Source: UBA4416 sp020846025 (lineage in GTDB: Bacteria > Bacteroidota > Bacteroidia > B-17B0 > Aurantibacillaceae). Taken from it: DNA of 64,000 nt. The translations under genes were made by a program, and so were the position numbers. Below are positions 36,096 to 45,112 of the stretch, piece after piece. The first letter of the stretch is position 1, and the number at the start of each line of letters is the position of its first letter. The notes beneath the pieces are model-generated. The model was not told the origin of the DNA. It saw nothing but the letters and a program-made list of their open reading frames with translations, and searched no databases. The stretch is taken from positions 21,423 to 85,422 of the forward strand of contig CAUJDD010000083.1 of the NCBI GenBank assembly GCA_963169295.1, read 5' to 3'.

Positions 36096-36857
36096 TTAAT
36101 ATGTAAGTTGACGATGAAATTCTGAACAAATTATAGCACAGGCATTAGCTGCATTAAGCGATTCGCTCCCATTACTCTGCGCTGATGGAATGGTAATTGG
36201 ATGAGTGATTTCATATAAAATTTCTTGAGAGATACCTTTTGCCTCATTACCAATGATGATAATTCCTGGAGAAAGGGTGCTTGTATAAATGTTTTGCCCA
36301 GTTAATACTGCTCCATATTTAGGAATTGATTGTAAAAAAGGTTTCAACTCCTTAAAAGCCATATACACTACAGGCATTCTGATGATTGCCCCCATACTTG
36401 CTTGTAATACTTTAGGATTATATAATTCTGTACAATTGGGTGAACATATAATTTGCCCAATACCAAACCAATCTGCAATTCTAATAATGGTGCCCAAATT
36501 ACCAGGATCTCTTATATCATCTAAAAACAAATTAACAGAGGATTGAATTAAGTTTTCGTTTAAATTATCGTGTTTTTGCTTAACAATAGCTAGCGTTTCA
36601 TTGGGAGTAGATTGAAGGCTAATCTTTTTCAACTCATCGTCATTAACCTCAAAAAAACGAATCGACTTACTGGAAAAGGTACTTTTATGTTTTTTTATAA
36701 ATTCTTCGGTGGCGAATATATCCGTTACTTCAAACTTTGTCTGATAAAGGAATTCCTCAATTAACTTAACTCCTTCTATTATAAATAAGCTTGATTCTTC
36801 CCTGTTTTTTTTAGAGTGAAGTGCCTGAATATGTTTTATTTGATTTTTACTAATCAT
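36096..36857 (-). CDS. TrmH/SpoU-family RNA 2'-O-methyltransferase
   Basis: 253 residues: an N-terminal substrate-binding region (IKHIQALHSKKNREESSLF) and a SpoU knot domain with LFLDDIRDPGNLGTIIRIADWFG, IIIGNEAKGIS and IPSAQSNGSESLNAANACAI, motifs 1-3 of the family. It should methylate ribose in rRNA or tRNA; the target site cannot be read from sequence. It is divergent from tamL. Confidence 0.93.
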   Translation of the reverse strand: MISKNQIKHIQALHSKKNREESSLFIIEGVKLIEEFLYQTKFEVTDIFATEEFIKKHKSTFSSKSIRFFEVNDDELKKISLQSTPNETLAIVKQKHDNLNENLIQSSVNLFLDDIRDPGNLGTIIRIADWFGIGQIICSPNCTELYNPKVLQASMGAIIRMPVVYMAFKELKPFLQSIPKYGAVLTGQNIYTSTLSPGIIIIGNEAKGISQEILYEITHPITIPSAQSNGSESLNAANACAIICSEFHRQLTY

Positions 36858-36898
36858 TATTTAAACTTAAATTAGTAGGCTATAAATGTAAGTAAAGC

Positions 36899-39451
36899 TT
36901 GCTCTTTATCCAATATATAAAACAATATTTAAGTTTATATTCTAATATCAGATATTTTCTGATATTAGGTACAGTTATACTTCTACAATCTTGTAGTACA
37001 AATAAATACCTTAAAGAAGACCAATTACTACTTCAAAAAACGGGAATTACATATAATGGAACAAAATTAAGCAACTCCGAACTCAGCGCTTTTATTAGGC
37101 AGAAACCTAATCGTAAAATATTAAAGCTTTTCCGATTCAATCTTTGGTTATATAACCAGGTTAATCAGCAAAAAATGAAAAATAAGAAGGCTAAAAGAGA
37201 TGCTAGATATGATAGAATTAATGAACGAAGGATTGAGAAAAATGAACGCAGAAATGCAAGACGTACAAAAAAAGGAAAAGCTACAAAACAACCTAAGTTA
37301 AAAAATAAAGAAAAACCTACATTTAGAGAGAGTATATTAGAAGCAGGCGAACCCCCAGTTGTTCTAGACACCGTATTAAGTAAGATTACTACCAACCAGT
37401 TACAAAAGTATGTATTCGCCAAAGGTTATTTTCATTCGGTAGTTCGGGATAGTGTAATTTTAGATGTAAAAAATAAAAGGGCAAAAGTCTTTTATAACAT
37501 CTCTAAAACAGAACCTTATACCATTAGAAACATTCAATACGTGATTGACGATCCTTTAATAGAATATTTTATTTTGAATGACACTTCCGCTTCACTCATA
37601 CAACGAAACATGATTTATGATGAGGAAATCTTTCAAGAAGAAAGAGAACGAATTACAGAAATGCAACTAAATAATGGATATTTTTATTTTGCTCCCGAAT
37701 ATGTTACTTACTTAATAGATTCAAACTTGGTAGGCAAAAAAGTAGATATTACAATTAACATAAAAAAATATTCTATTATACATTATGAAGACAATGACTC
37801 CATCTCTCTAGTCAATCATCCTCGTTTTTATATTGAGAATGTTTACGTAATCCCCGAAACAGTATCGGATTTTAAGGGTAAAGCAGAAAAAATTTACATG
37901 AAAGACACGATAGATTATAACGGACTTAAAATACTGTATGACAAAAAATTAAAATTACGAAGTAAAGATTTAGCACGTTGTATATCCATTTCGCCTGGTC
38001 AATTATACCAACAAGATTTGGTAGAAGACACATATAAAGAACTCACCTCACTTAGAGTATTTAGAAGTGTATTTATTCAATGTATTAAAAATCCTTATCA
38101 TGCCGATAAATTAGATTGTTATATCGTTTGCCAGCCTGTAGTTAAACAATCTATTACTTTAGAATCGGAAGGCAACTATACATCAGGCAACTATGGCGTA
38201 GCAGGCAGTTTAGTATTTCAAAATAAAAATGCATTTAGAGGCGCCGAATTAATTGAATTAAAACTCAAGGGTTCATTAATTGCACAAACACAATTTAAAA
38301 CAACACAGACTACTAATATCAATGAGATTAATAGCGTTAATGATGTTAAAAATACATTCAATACATTGCAATTTGGTCCAGAATTAAATCTATATTTTCC
38401 TAAGCCTTTATTTCCATTTACATTGTTTTATTACAAAAAAGATAATAATGAAAAAAGATATTTTACTCAACCTAAAACCATCGTCAATTTATCTTTAAAT
38501 TATCAATCTCGTCCTGAGTTTAATCGAATTATTTCTTCAGCTTCTTATGGATTTAAATTCACCAATAAAAAATTACTAAATACATATGAAGTAGTTCCTT
38601 TTGAGGTATATAGTGTGAAAGCTAAATTATTTGGAAACTTTGAAAAAGACTTAATAGATTATGGCGATTACTTTTTATTAAACTCATTTATCGACCACAT
38701 TACCACGTTATCTAGGGTATCAATGACTTTTAATAACCAACATCTAAAACAAAAAAGAAATTTAATGTATTTTAAGGTATCGCTTAGTTCATCAGGAAAT
38801 GTACTTAGAGGAATTTACTCCATCACAAATCAACCCAAAGATTCGCAAGGAAGATACTTAATTGGAAACACCCCATTTTCACAATTCTTGAAATTAGAAG
38901 CCGATTATAGAGTATATATAAAAATACGAAAATCGAACCGAATTGCTTATCGTATTGCTGGTGGTTTTGGTAAACCTTTACAAAATTTAACCACTCTTCC
39001 TTACGAGCAGAGTTTTTTTGGTGGTGGCCCAAATAGTAATAGAGCATGGCGTGCAAGAACATTAGGTCCTGGTAGCTATGCTCAACCACAAGATATTACT
39101 GCACGTTATGACAAAATTGGTAACATCCAATTAGAAAGTAATATTGAATACAGGTTTCATATTTTTAGATCCTTTTATGGCGCATGGTTTGTTGATGCTG
39201 GTAATATTTGGTTATCTTACAACGACCCAAATAAACCAAATGGCAAATTTCAACTCAATACTTTTTATAAAGAAATTGCAGTAGGTTCAGGTTTTGGTAT
39301 TCGATATGATTTTAATTTTTTTATTTTACGTTTAGATGCAGGTATGAAAATTTATGATCCACAATACATCGAATCTAAACGCCTAGTTTTTGGAACTCAA
39401 ACTATACGTCAATCTACCATTTTAAATTTTGGGATTGGATATCCTTTCTAA
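36899..39451 (+). CDS. tamL: BamA/TamA-superfamily outer membrane lipoprotein TamL
   Basis: 850 residues. A lipoprotein signal with LLQSCSTNKYLKEDQLLL is followed by POTRA-like repeats (about 40-400, including a Lys/Arg-rich insert near residues 80-140) and a 16-strand Omp85 barrel with QSFFGGGPNSNRAWRARTLGPG near the end. TamL partners TamB in Bacteroidota outer membrane biogenesis. No ATG is suitably placed; the reading frame starts at TTG 36899, shortly after the divergent TrmH start. The barrel C-terminus is intact. It converges on a DUF1571 gene with a four-base overlap. Confidence 0.88.
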   Translation: MLFIQYIKQYLSLYSNIRYFLILGTVILLQSCSTNKYLKEDQLLLQKTGITYNGTKLSNSELSAFIRQKPNRKILKLFRFNLWLYNQVNQQKMKNKKAKRDARYDRINERRIEKNERRNARRTKKGKATKQPKLKNKEKPTFRESILEAGEPPVVLDTVLSKITTNQLQKYVFAKGYFHSVVRDSVILDVKNKRAKVFYNISKTEPYTIRNIQYVIDDPLIEYFILNDTSASLIQRNMIYDEEIFQEERERITEMQLNNGYFYFAPEYVTYLIDSNLVGKKVDITINIKKYSIIHYEDNDSISLVNHPRFYIENVYVIPETVSDFKGKAEKIYMKDTIDYNGLKILYDKKLKLRSKDLARCISISPGQLYQQDLVEDTYKELTSLRVFRSVFIQCIKNPYHADKLDCYIVCQPVVKQSITLESEGNYTSGNYGVAGSLVFQNKNAFRGAELIELKLKGSLIAQTQFKTTQTTNINEINSVNDVKNTFNTLQFGPELNLYFPKPLFPFTLFYYKKDNNEKRYFTQPKTIVNLSLNYQSRPEFNRIISSASYGFKFTNKKLLNTYEVVPFEVYSVKAKLFGNFEKDLIDYGDYFLLNSFIDHITTLSRVSMTFNNQHLKQKRNLMYFKVSLSSSGNVLRGIYSITNQPKDSQGRYLIGNTPFSQFLKLEADYRVYIKIRKSNRIAYRIAGGFGKPLQNLTTLPYEQSFFGGGPNSNRAWRARTLGPGSYAQPQDITARYDKIGNIQLESNIEYRFHIFRSFYGAWFVDAGNIWLSYNDPNKPNGKFQLNTFYKEIAVGSGFGIRYDFNFFILRLDAGMKIYDPQYIESKRLVFGTQTIRQSTILNFGIGYPF

Positions 39452-40341
39452 AACTTATAATCCTTATAATTTTTATGAAACTCCGCATCATCAATAGGTT
39501 TATTAACCTCTAGATTAAAATAATCATAGCTTTCAAATAATCCTACTTCATCATATATACTAACGCTTATTGGCAACATTGTTTTTTCATCAATGTAGAA
39601 AATAGCCTTTTTACAATAAAACGACGGTACTTTTATCAAACTTCCCTCCTTTAGATAATTATAATTGTCATAAAGTTTATTTTTAGTACGAAGCATATAA
39701 TCATTTACGGTAAGTTTTGCTGAAATACTCGACACCGTTTCTTTAGCTTGAACTGTATAATCATAATAATTAAAGTCGGTATTTTCATAAACAAATAAAT
39801 GACAATTCATCTTGTTTTTTTCATGCTTACCTAAATAGGTAAGATGATTTAATATCTGCTCTTTCTCTTTACTAAGTGCAATAGCAATGGTTTTAGCTGT
39901 AAAATCAAAGCCCAAATCCATAATGGTGAAATGTTGATTTTTACGCATTATATTCCCTCTTGGCTCAAGAGTAACAGTAACGTAGGGAAACACGTGTGGT
40001 TTAACAGTAGCTTTCGTACTTTCTTCAGCATTATACAATACTTCAAGATTATTTCCAGTATTTTTAAGATAAGACTTACGAGGTTGCACTTGAAGTTTTA
40101 CTTTTGACATTGATGTTGAATAACCAGTTTCAATACGTTCTATTGATCTTAATTCATATCTTAAATACTTTACTTGCTTAGATGAATCTAACATGCCAAG
40201 AATAAGTTTATAATCTCTGAAATGTTCATTAGAAACTTCTTTCATATTCTCTCCAGCATGTAGTCTTACTGATTTTTTTGCACGCTGCGAAAACATTAAG
40301 AAAGGTAGGAAAAAAGTATAAAATATTAATTTTAATCTCAT
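39448..40341 (-). CDS. DUF1571 (LolA-like) exported protein with a LysM-like insert
   Basis: 297 residues with a signal peptide (1-18). The fold suggested is the half-barrel of DUF1571/LolA-type proteins: ELRSIERIETGYST, SKVKLQVQPRKSYLK, NGNNLEVLYN-type strands and a final DEVGLFESYDYFNLEVNKPI. Within it, residues of about 200-245 (DYTVQAKETVSSISAKLTVN followed by LKEGSLIKVPSFY) have the form of a LysM repeat, which would bind peptidoglycan. The combination suggests a periplasmic protein touching both lipid-like ligands and the wall; this is inference. Confidence 0.7.
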   Translation of the reverse strand: MRLKLIFYTFFLPFLMFSQRAKKSVRLHAGENMKEVSNEHFRDYKLILGMLDSSKQVKYLRYELRSIERIETGYSTSMSKVKLQVQPRKSYLKNTGNNLEVLYNAEESTKATVKPHVFPYVTVTLEPRGNIMRKNQHFTIMDLGFDFTAKTIAIALSKEKEQILNHLTYLGKHEKNKMNCHLFVYENTDFNYYDYTVQAKETVSSISAKLTVNDYMLRTKNKLYDNYNYLKEGSLIKVPSFYCKKAIFYIDEKTMLPISVSIYDEVGLFESYDYFNLEVNKPIDDAEFHKNYKDYKF

Positions 40342-40418
40342 ATGGCACTAAGATACTAAAGCAATTTATAATATCAATGTAATTATACTTTTTTGTAATT
40401 TTATAAAAATTTTAATTT

Positions 40419-41165
40419 ATGTCTTCAATACTAGGAATTATTCCGGCACGTTACGCATCTAGTCGTTTTCCAGGTAAACCATTGGTAAATATTCTAGGGA
40501 AAAGTATGATACAAAGAGTTTACGAACAAGCTAAAAAATCAGAAAGACTAACTGATGTTGTAGTAGCAACGGACGATGAACGGATATATAACCATATTAT
40601 ATCTTTTGGGGGTAAGGCAGTTTATACCAAAGCTGAACACCCCAGCGGAACAGATAGATGTTATGAAGCATTATTAAATACAAAACTATCTTTTGATTAT
40701 GTAATTAATATTCAGGGAGATGAACCTTTTATTGATCCTACTCAAATTGATTTGCTATGCGATGTTTGCGATTCTAAAACAGAACTCGCAACATTAATGA
40801 TTCCAGTAGATTCATACGAAGTACTTTTTGATATTGGCGAAGTAAAAATCACTTTAAATACCAATATGGAAGCACTTTATTTTAGTAGAATGGTTATTCC
40901 ATATATCAAAGGGAAACCAAAAGAAGAATGGCATAAGTGCCATAATTATTATCGTCATGTAGGCATGTATGCTTACAGATCTGATGTGTTAAAAAATATC
41001 ACCAAATTACAACCATCGGCACTTGAAAATGCAGAATCTCTTGAACAATTGCGTTGGTTAGAAAATGGGTTTAAAGTAAAGTGTGTAGTTACTACATTTG
41101 ACAGTCATTGTGTTGATACACCCGAAGATATTGATAAGGTAATTCGTTTAATGAAGATACAATAA
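40419..41165 (+). CDS. kdsB: 3-deoxy-manno-octulosonate cytidylyltransferase KdsB
   Basis: 248 residues. It starts IIPARYASSRFPGKPLVNI and has VVVATDDERI, HPSGTDRCYEA, VINIQGDEPFIDP, YRHVGMYAYR and SLEQLRWLENG, the standard KdsB blocks. It activates Kdo with CTP for lipid A inner core synthesis in the cytoplasm. It is the first of three genes with overlapping stop and start codons (kdsB, aroK, and a secreted protein). Confidence 0.96.
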   Translation: MSSILGIIPARYASSRFPGKPLVNILGKSMIQRVYEQAKKSERLTDVVVATDDERIYNHIISFGGKAVYTKAEHPSGTDRCYEALLNTKLSFDYVINIQGDEPFIDPTQIDLLCDVCDSKTELATLMIPVDSYEVLFDIGEVKITLNTNMEALYFSRMVIPYIKGKPKEEWHKCHNYYRHVGMYAYRSDVLKNITKLQPSALENAESLEQLRWLENGFKVKCVVTTFDSHCVDTPEDIDKVIRLMKIQ

Positions 41166-41686
41166 TGGATAAAAAGCTCATCTTTATATGTGGTTTTATG
41201 GGTTGTGGAAAAACAACACATGGAAAAAAATTAGCCAAAGAATTGGGTTATTTTTTTATTGATTTAGATGATTACATCTCCAATAAATTTAACAAAACCA
41301 TAACCGATATATTTAAAGAGATGGGCGAAGAAAAATTCAGAGAAATTGAATCCACGTCATTAAAAGAATGCATACATGATAATGTAAAAGCGATAATTGC
41401 AACTGGAGGTGGAACACCTTGTTTTCTAAATAACCTTCAATTAATGAAACTAAGTGGAAAATTAATTTATTTAAAAATGGATGCCAAAGCTTTATTCAAT
41501 CGCTTATTTCATGCCAAAGGAGATAGACCACTTGTTAAAGATAAAGAAGGCGAGGAAATGTTGTTATATATTGAAAATTTATTAAAACATCGCGAAGCAT
41601 TTTATAATCAAGCAGATTTAATTTTTGATGGTATTTCTGTAGATATAAAAGAACTAGCAGATAAAGCTAAAACATTAATGGCTTAA
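41165..41686 (+). CDS. aroK: Shikimate kinase AroK
   Basis: 173 residues. The P-loop is GFMGCGKTTHGKKLA, the shikimate-binding DLDDYI and REIESTSL are present, as are ATGGGTPC and the lid arginine in KGDRPLV. It phosphorylates shikimate in aromatic amino acid synthesis. Its ATG shares one base with the kdsB stop, and its stop shares one base with the next ATG, so the three genes are coupled. Confidence 0.95.
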   Translation: MDKKLIFICGFMGCGKTTHGKKLAKELGYFFIDLDDYISNKFNKTITDIFKEMGEEKFREIESTSLKECIHDNVKAIIATGGGTPCFLNNLQLMKLSGKLIYLKMDAKALFNRLFHAKGDRPLVKDKEGEEMLLYIENLLKHREAFYNQADLIFDGISVDIKELADKAKTLMA

Positions 41687-42609
41687 TGAAATTTCTGCAA
41701 AGAATTAAATATATAATCACTTTATTTCTAATCATTCAAAGCACTTTTGCCCAGTTAGACATTGGTAAACAATATGGATTTAATATTGGATTTGTAAGTG
41801 CTATAGGAACTCACTTCCAACGATTTGGTTTTGTTGCTCAAGGCTATGTTGTACATGAATTTGCTCAAATAAACGCATCCATCAGAGTATATAATAATTT
41901 TAAAAACTTAGGCCCTAAAGGCGAATATGTAGAATACAATGCGGCACTTGGTTTTTGCTTAGGTTATGGTAAAAAAATAAATGAGATTAATTATTTTATC
42001 TCATCAGTTGGCAACCAAACAGGCTTTGAAAATTCGGTAGCGTATAGTTATAATGTTTGGGTTAATAAAATGCATACTTCGCAAGTAACTGGTATTATTG
42101 CTTTGCAGTTCCAAAATATCTCTTTTATTACTGAAAATGATTTATTAGCAAAACCTACTTTAGATAGATATAGAACCGGTGCGTTTTTAATTCAATATCA
42201 AAATCAATATTTTCAATATGCTCTAAATTGCACGATGTGGACAGGGCAAATGGGCACTTCGGTTAGAAATGATAGTCTATACCCAAGCATTGGATATTTA
42301 AGCACTGAAAATGGCAAGTACAGTTTATTGTCGCATGGATTACTAAGCGCTCAAGTTAAATATGCTGATAAATATGGGCAATATTTACAAGCAAACGCAG
42401 GCATTGATGCCGAACAGGTAAGAAATACGGTGCAAAACAAGTGGATACATGATATGCCTCTTATTCCTAAAAAATGGATTAAAAACAAAAACCTTCATAT
42501 TCCTATGATAGATAGTGAGGGAAAACAGTATTTATACCGTCCCAATCAAAAAATACACAAAGCAAAATTGTTTTTAAATGAACATACAAGTGCTAATGTG
42601 TTTTATTAA
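41686..42609 (+). CDS. Secreted protein resembling polymorphic toxin type 23
   Basis: 307 residues with a signal peptide (about 1-22, IITLFLIIQSTFAQ). The central part (VYNNFKNLGPKGEYVEYNAA, RYRTGAFLIQYQNQYFQYAL, NCTMWTGQMG) resembles the Bacteroidota proteins labelled polymorphic toxin type 23, a label based on distant similarity. No immunity gene is evident and there is no T9SS tail. The protein is beta-rich and could equally be an outer membrane or periplasmic protein. It is translationally coupled to aroK. Confidence 0.5.
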   Translation: MKFLQRIKYIITLFLIIQSTFAQLDIGKQYGFNIGFVSAIGTHFQRFGFVAQGYVVHEFAQINASIRVYNNFKNLGPKGEYVEYNAALGFCLGYGKKINEINYFISSVGNQTGFENSVAYSYNVWVNKMHTSQVTGIIALQFQNISFITENDLLAKPTLDRYRTGAFLIQYQNQYFQYALNCTMWTGQMGTSVRNDSLYPSIGYLSTENGKYSLLSHGLLSAQVKYADKYGQYLQANAGIDAEQVRNTVQNKWIHDMPLIPKKWIKNKNLHIPMIDSEGKQYLYRPNQKIHKAKLFLNEHTSANVFY

Positions 42610-42615
42610 ATTGAA

Positions 42616-43461
42616 CTAACCTAATAAGACACACCATGCTTCTTTTACTTTGTTAAGTTCAAGAAGTGTTTTGGCAAATTGATGTTTTTCATCCTCGTTT
42701 TTAAATGATAACTTGTGTTCATGGACATAATTACTTATCTCATCTTTATTTGGTAATTGCTCAATATTTCCTAATTGCCCTAAATTATTTCCTGAAAGAA
42801 AATGACTGTTTCTGATGCTACTTGGAATTTCATCAATACCAATACCTTTAGTTGTAATTGGTTTTTCTATTTCAAATAAAGCATCACCATACGCCCTGCA
42901 ATACCAATTTCCTCCCATTCTTGCTACTAAATCAATCTTTTGTTGGTCTATTAATCCATTTGAGCCAAGTATTGCTTCATCTATATGAATTTTTACCACT
43001 TCGCACATCACTAAATTACAATTCTCTATTTCCTTTAATTCAAATACCTTACACTCTAATTGCACTGGACTTTCTTTTACACGCATCGGTTTTACTAAAT
43101 CAGAAGCTATTGGCGTAAAACCAGCTTTCACAAATTCGTTCACGCCTTTGTCGTAAGGACTACTAGCTAAGCTCATTTGATGTACCATATTGTAATTCAC
43201 AATATTTATCACACACTCTGGTACCTCCTTAATATTCAAATGTGTATCTTTTGCTGCTCCCGTTCTTCCACTTAAGTTAGGTGAGAAAATTGCAATGGGT
43301 GGTTTTGCCGAAAATACATTAAAAAAACTAAATGGTGCTAAATTGTGATTACCTTTTGCATCAATTGTACTAGCAAAACAAATAGGACGAGGACCAACAG
43401 CACCAAGTAAATGTTGATGTAATTGTGGAACTGGTATTTCGGAAGGAATAATACTTAACAT
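42616..43461 (-). CDS. Flavin reductase-like FMN-binding protein
   Basis: 281 residues of the flavin reductase-like split-barrel family: LLGAVGPRPICFASTIDAKG, NLAPFSFFNVFSAKPPIAIFSPN, ECVINIVNYNMVHQMSLASSPYDKGVNEF and GLIDQQKIDLVARMGGNWYCR. These match the subgroup that binds FMN without a clear NADH site. The redox partner is unknown. It is about 50 bases downstream of the FAD oxidoreductase gene on the same strand. Confidence 0.88.
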   Translation of the reverse strand: MLSIIPSEIPVPQLHQHLLGAVGPRPICFASTIDAKGNHNLAPFSFFNVFSAKPPIAIFSPNLSGRTGAAKDTHLNIKEVPECVINIVNYNMVHQMSLASSPYDKGVNEFVKAGFTPIASDLVKPMRVKESPVQLECKVFELKEIENCNLVMCEVVKIHIDEAILGSNGLIDQQKIDLVARMGGNWYCRAYGDALFEIEKPITTKGIGIDEIPSSIRNSHFLSGNNLGQLGNIEQLPNKDEISNYVHEHKLSFKNEDEKHQFAKTLLELNKVKEAWCVLLG

Positions 43462-43508
43462 TTTATTTATATTAAAAGATTATATGACAAAATTATAAAT
43501 TTATAAGC

Positions 43509-45026
43509 CTATTGACTATCTTTTATTGTTTCTATTAAATTTGGATTACCCAATATTTCCGAACAAGTAACTACAGAACTTACTGTTACACCTAGTACAC
43601 CATGTAGATTCAAATTCTGTCCAGTTAAAAATAAATTTTCAACTTTTGTACGCGGAGTAATAAAAGTTTTTAATGGTTCTTTATAATCTTTAAGCGCTCC
43701 ATAAAGTGTACCATCTCTACTTCCAATATAATCTCTATAGGTTAAAGGTGTAGCGCATGTATAAGACTGAACCTTTGCCCTTGTACCAGGTAATCGTTTT
43801 TCAATTAAATCTAATAATTTTTCTGCTTTCTCTATTTTAAAAGTTTCATAATCGTCGCCTCTATAATTCACATCATTTGGAATAATACTTTTTGTATTCC
43901 ACCATTTTTCGCATTCTTCGTAGCGCATATAGCCCATTGCCGTGAAATTTTCGGTATATGCTGGTTGTTTAGCATTGGTATTACCAAAAATAGCAACCGA
44001 CTCAGGCCATGTTTTTTCATTATAAAAAGGACCAGCCCACACATCATGATTCACTAAATGGTAAATATTATGATTTAGATGTGCCATACTCTGAGGCTTT
44101 AATACTACATTAAGTAAAAAAGTCGAAACTGTATTTTCTAAACTTTTAATTCGGTGCTTGTAAGCATTTCGTAATTGATGCCCTTCCACCATATCAATTG
44201 TTTTACTAAGATCAATTGCTGAAACAAATAAATTTCCCTCTATTTTTTCGCCGTTAGTTAGTTCAACCGATTCAATTTTACTTCCATTAAAATTAAATCG
44301 TTTAGCTTCATGATAATTAAACAATTCGCCACCCATTGCTCGAATATTTTCACTCATATATTTTGCGATTTGAGAGCTGCCTCCTATACAACGATAAGAA
44401 CTTTCAATATATGAATTAACAACTAAGGCATGAACATAAAATGGCGATTTTCCAGCAACACCGGCATATAGCATATTATTACCACCAATTACCTTTTGAA
44501 GTTTTGGGTTTTTAAATATCGAATTAATAAAAGTAGCTGCATCTATTTGAAGATGCCAAGCATTGGTGAAATCTTTCTTTTTGTTCGACAAATTATACAT
44601 TGGAAAATCAGCACAAGTCTCCTTAATTTTCTCTATATATAATTTTAATGCCTCTCGTTCATCAGGGAAAATTTTGGCTAATTGTTCAATAAAATTATCG
44701 TAGCCTTGCGCATGTGGGTAATAAGTGTCGTCACCCTCAAAACTAATAATATCAAACCCATCCTCATCTAACTTCTGTAACTTTAATTTATCAATGATAT
44801 TAAAATATTTAAAATATTGATGAAGATTTTGTCCTTCAGATAGTCCTCCTATATAATGTACACCCGTTTCAAAAATTGTTTTATCTCGACTGTATATTTG
44901 CATAGATCCCCCAATTTGTCTGTTTTTTTCTAATACACACACTTTCATGCCGTGCTTAGCCAAGATAAAAGCTGTGCATAATCCACCTAATCCACTCCCT
45001 ATTATTACTGCGTCGTACTTGCTCAT
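43509..45026 (-). CDS. FAD-dependent oxidoreductase of the phytoene desaturase / retinol saturase type
   Basis: 505 residues. The dinucleotide-binding motif is VIIGSGLGGLCTAFILAKHG with VLEKNRQIGGSMQIY. The substrate domain has ETGVHYIGGL, and the C-terminal FAD motif is NLFLTGQNLNLHGVLGVTVSS. The overall pattern resembles all-trans-retinol 13,14-reductase-like proteins of Bacteroidota. It probably oxidises or reduces a polyprenyl or carotenoid-type lipid, but no carotenoid gene is adjacent. Confidence 0.85.
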   Translation of the reverse strand: MSKYDAVIIGSGLGGLCTAFILAKHGMKVCVLEKNRQIGGSMQIYSRDKTIFETGVHYIGGLSEGQNLHQYFKYFNIIDKLKLQKLDEDGFDIISFEGDDTYYPHAQGYDNFIEQLAKIFPDEREALKLYIEKIKETCADFPMYNLSNKKKDFTNAWHLQIDAATFINSIFKNPKLQKVIGGNNMLYAGVAGKSPFYVHALVVNSYIESSYRCIGGSSQIAKYMSENIRAMGGELFNYHEAKRFNFNGSKIESVELTNGEKIEGNLFVSAIDLSKTIDMVEGHQLRNAYKHRIKSLENTVSTFLLNVVLKPQSMAHLNHNIYHLVNHDVWAGPFYNEKTWPESVAIFGNTNAKQPAYTENFTAMGYMRYEECEKWWNTKSIIPNDVNYRGDDYETFKIEKAEKLLDLIEKRLPGTRAKVQSYTCATPLTYRDYIGSRDGTLYGALKDYKEPLKTFITPRTKVENLFLTGQNLNLHGVLGVTVSSVVTCSEILGNPNLIETIKDSQ

Positions 45027-45112
45027 AAATTTTTAATAACAAATTTAAATTGTGTATTTTATTTATTTGAAAATATATTGTTTATGTTTATTTTTAAAAA
45101 GTACTAAATTTA

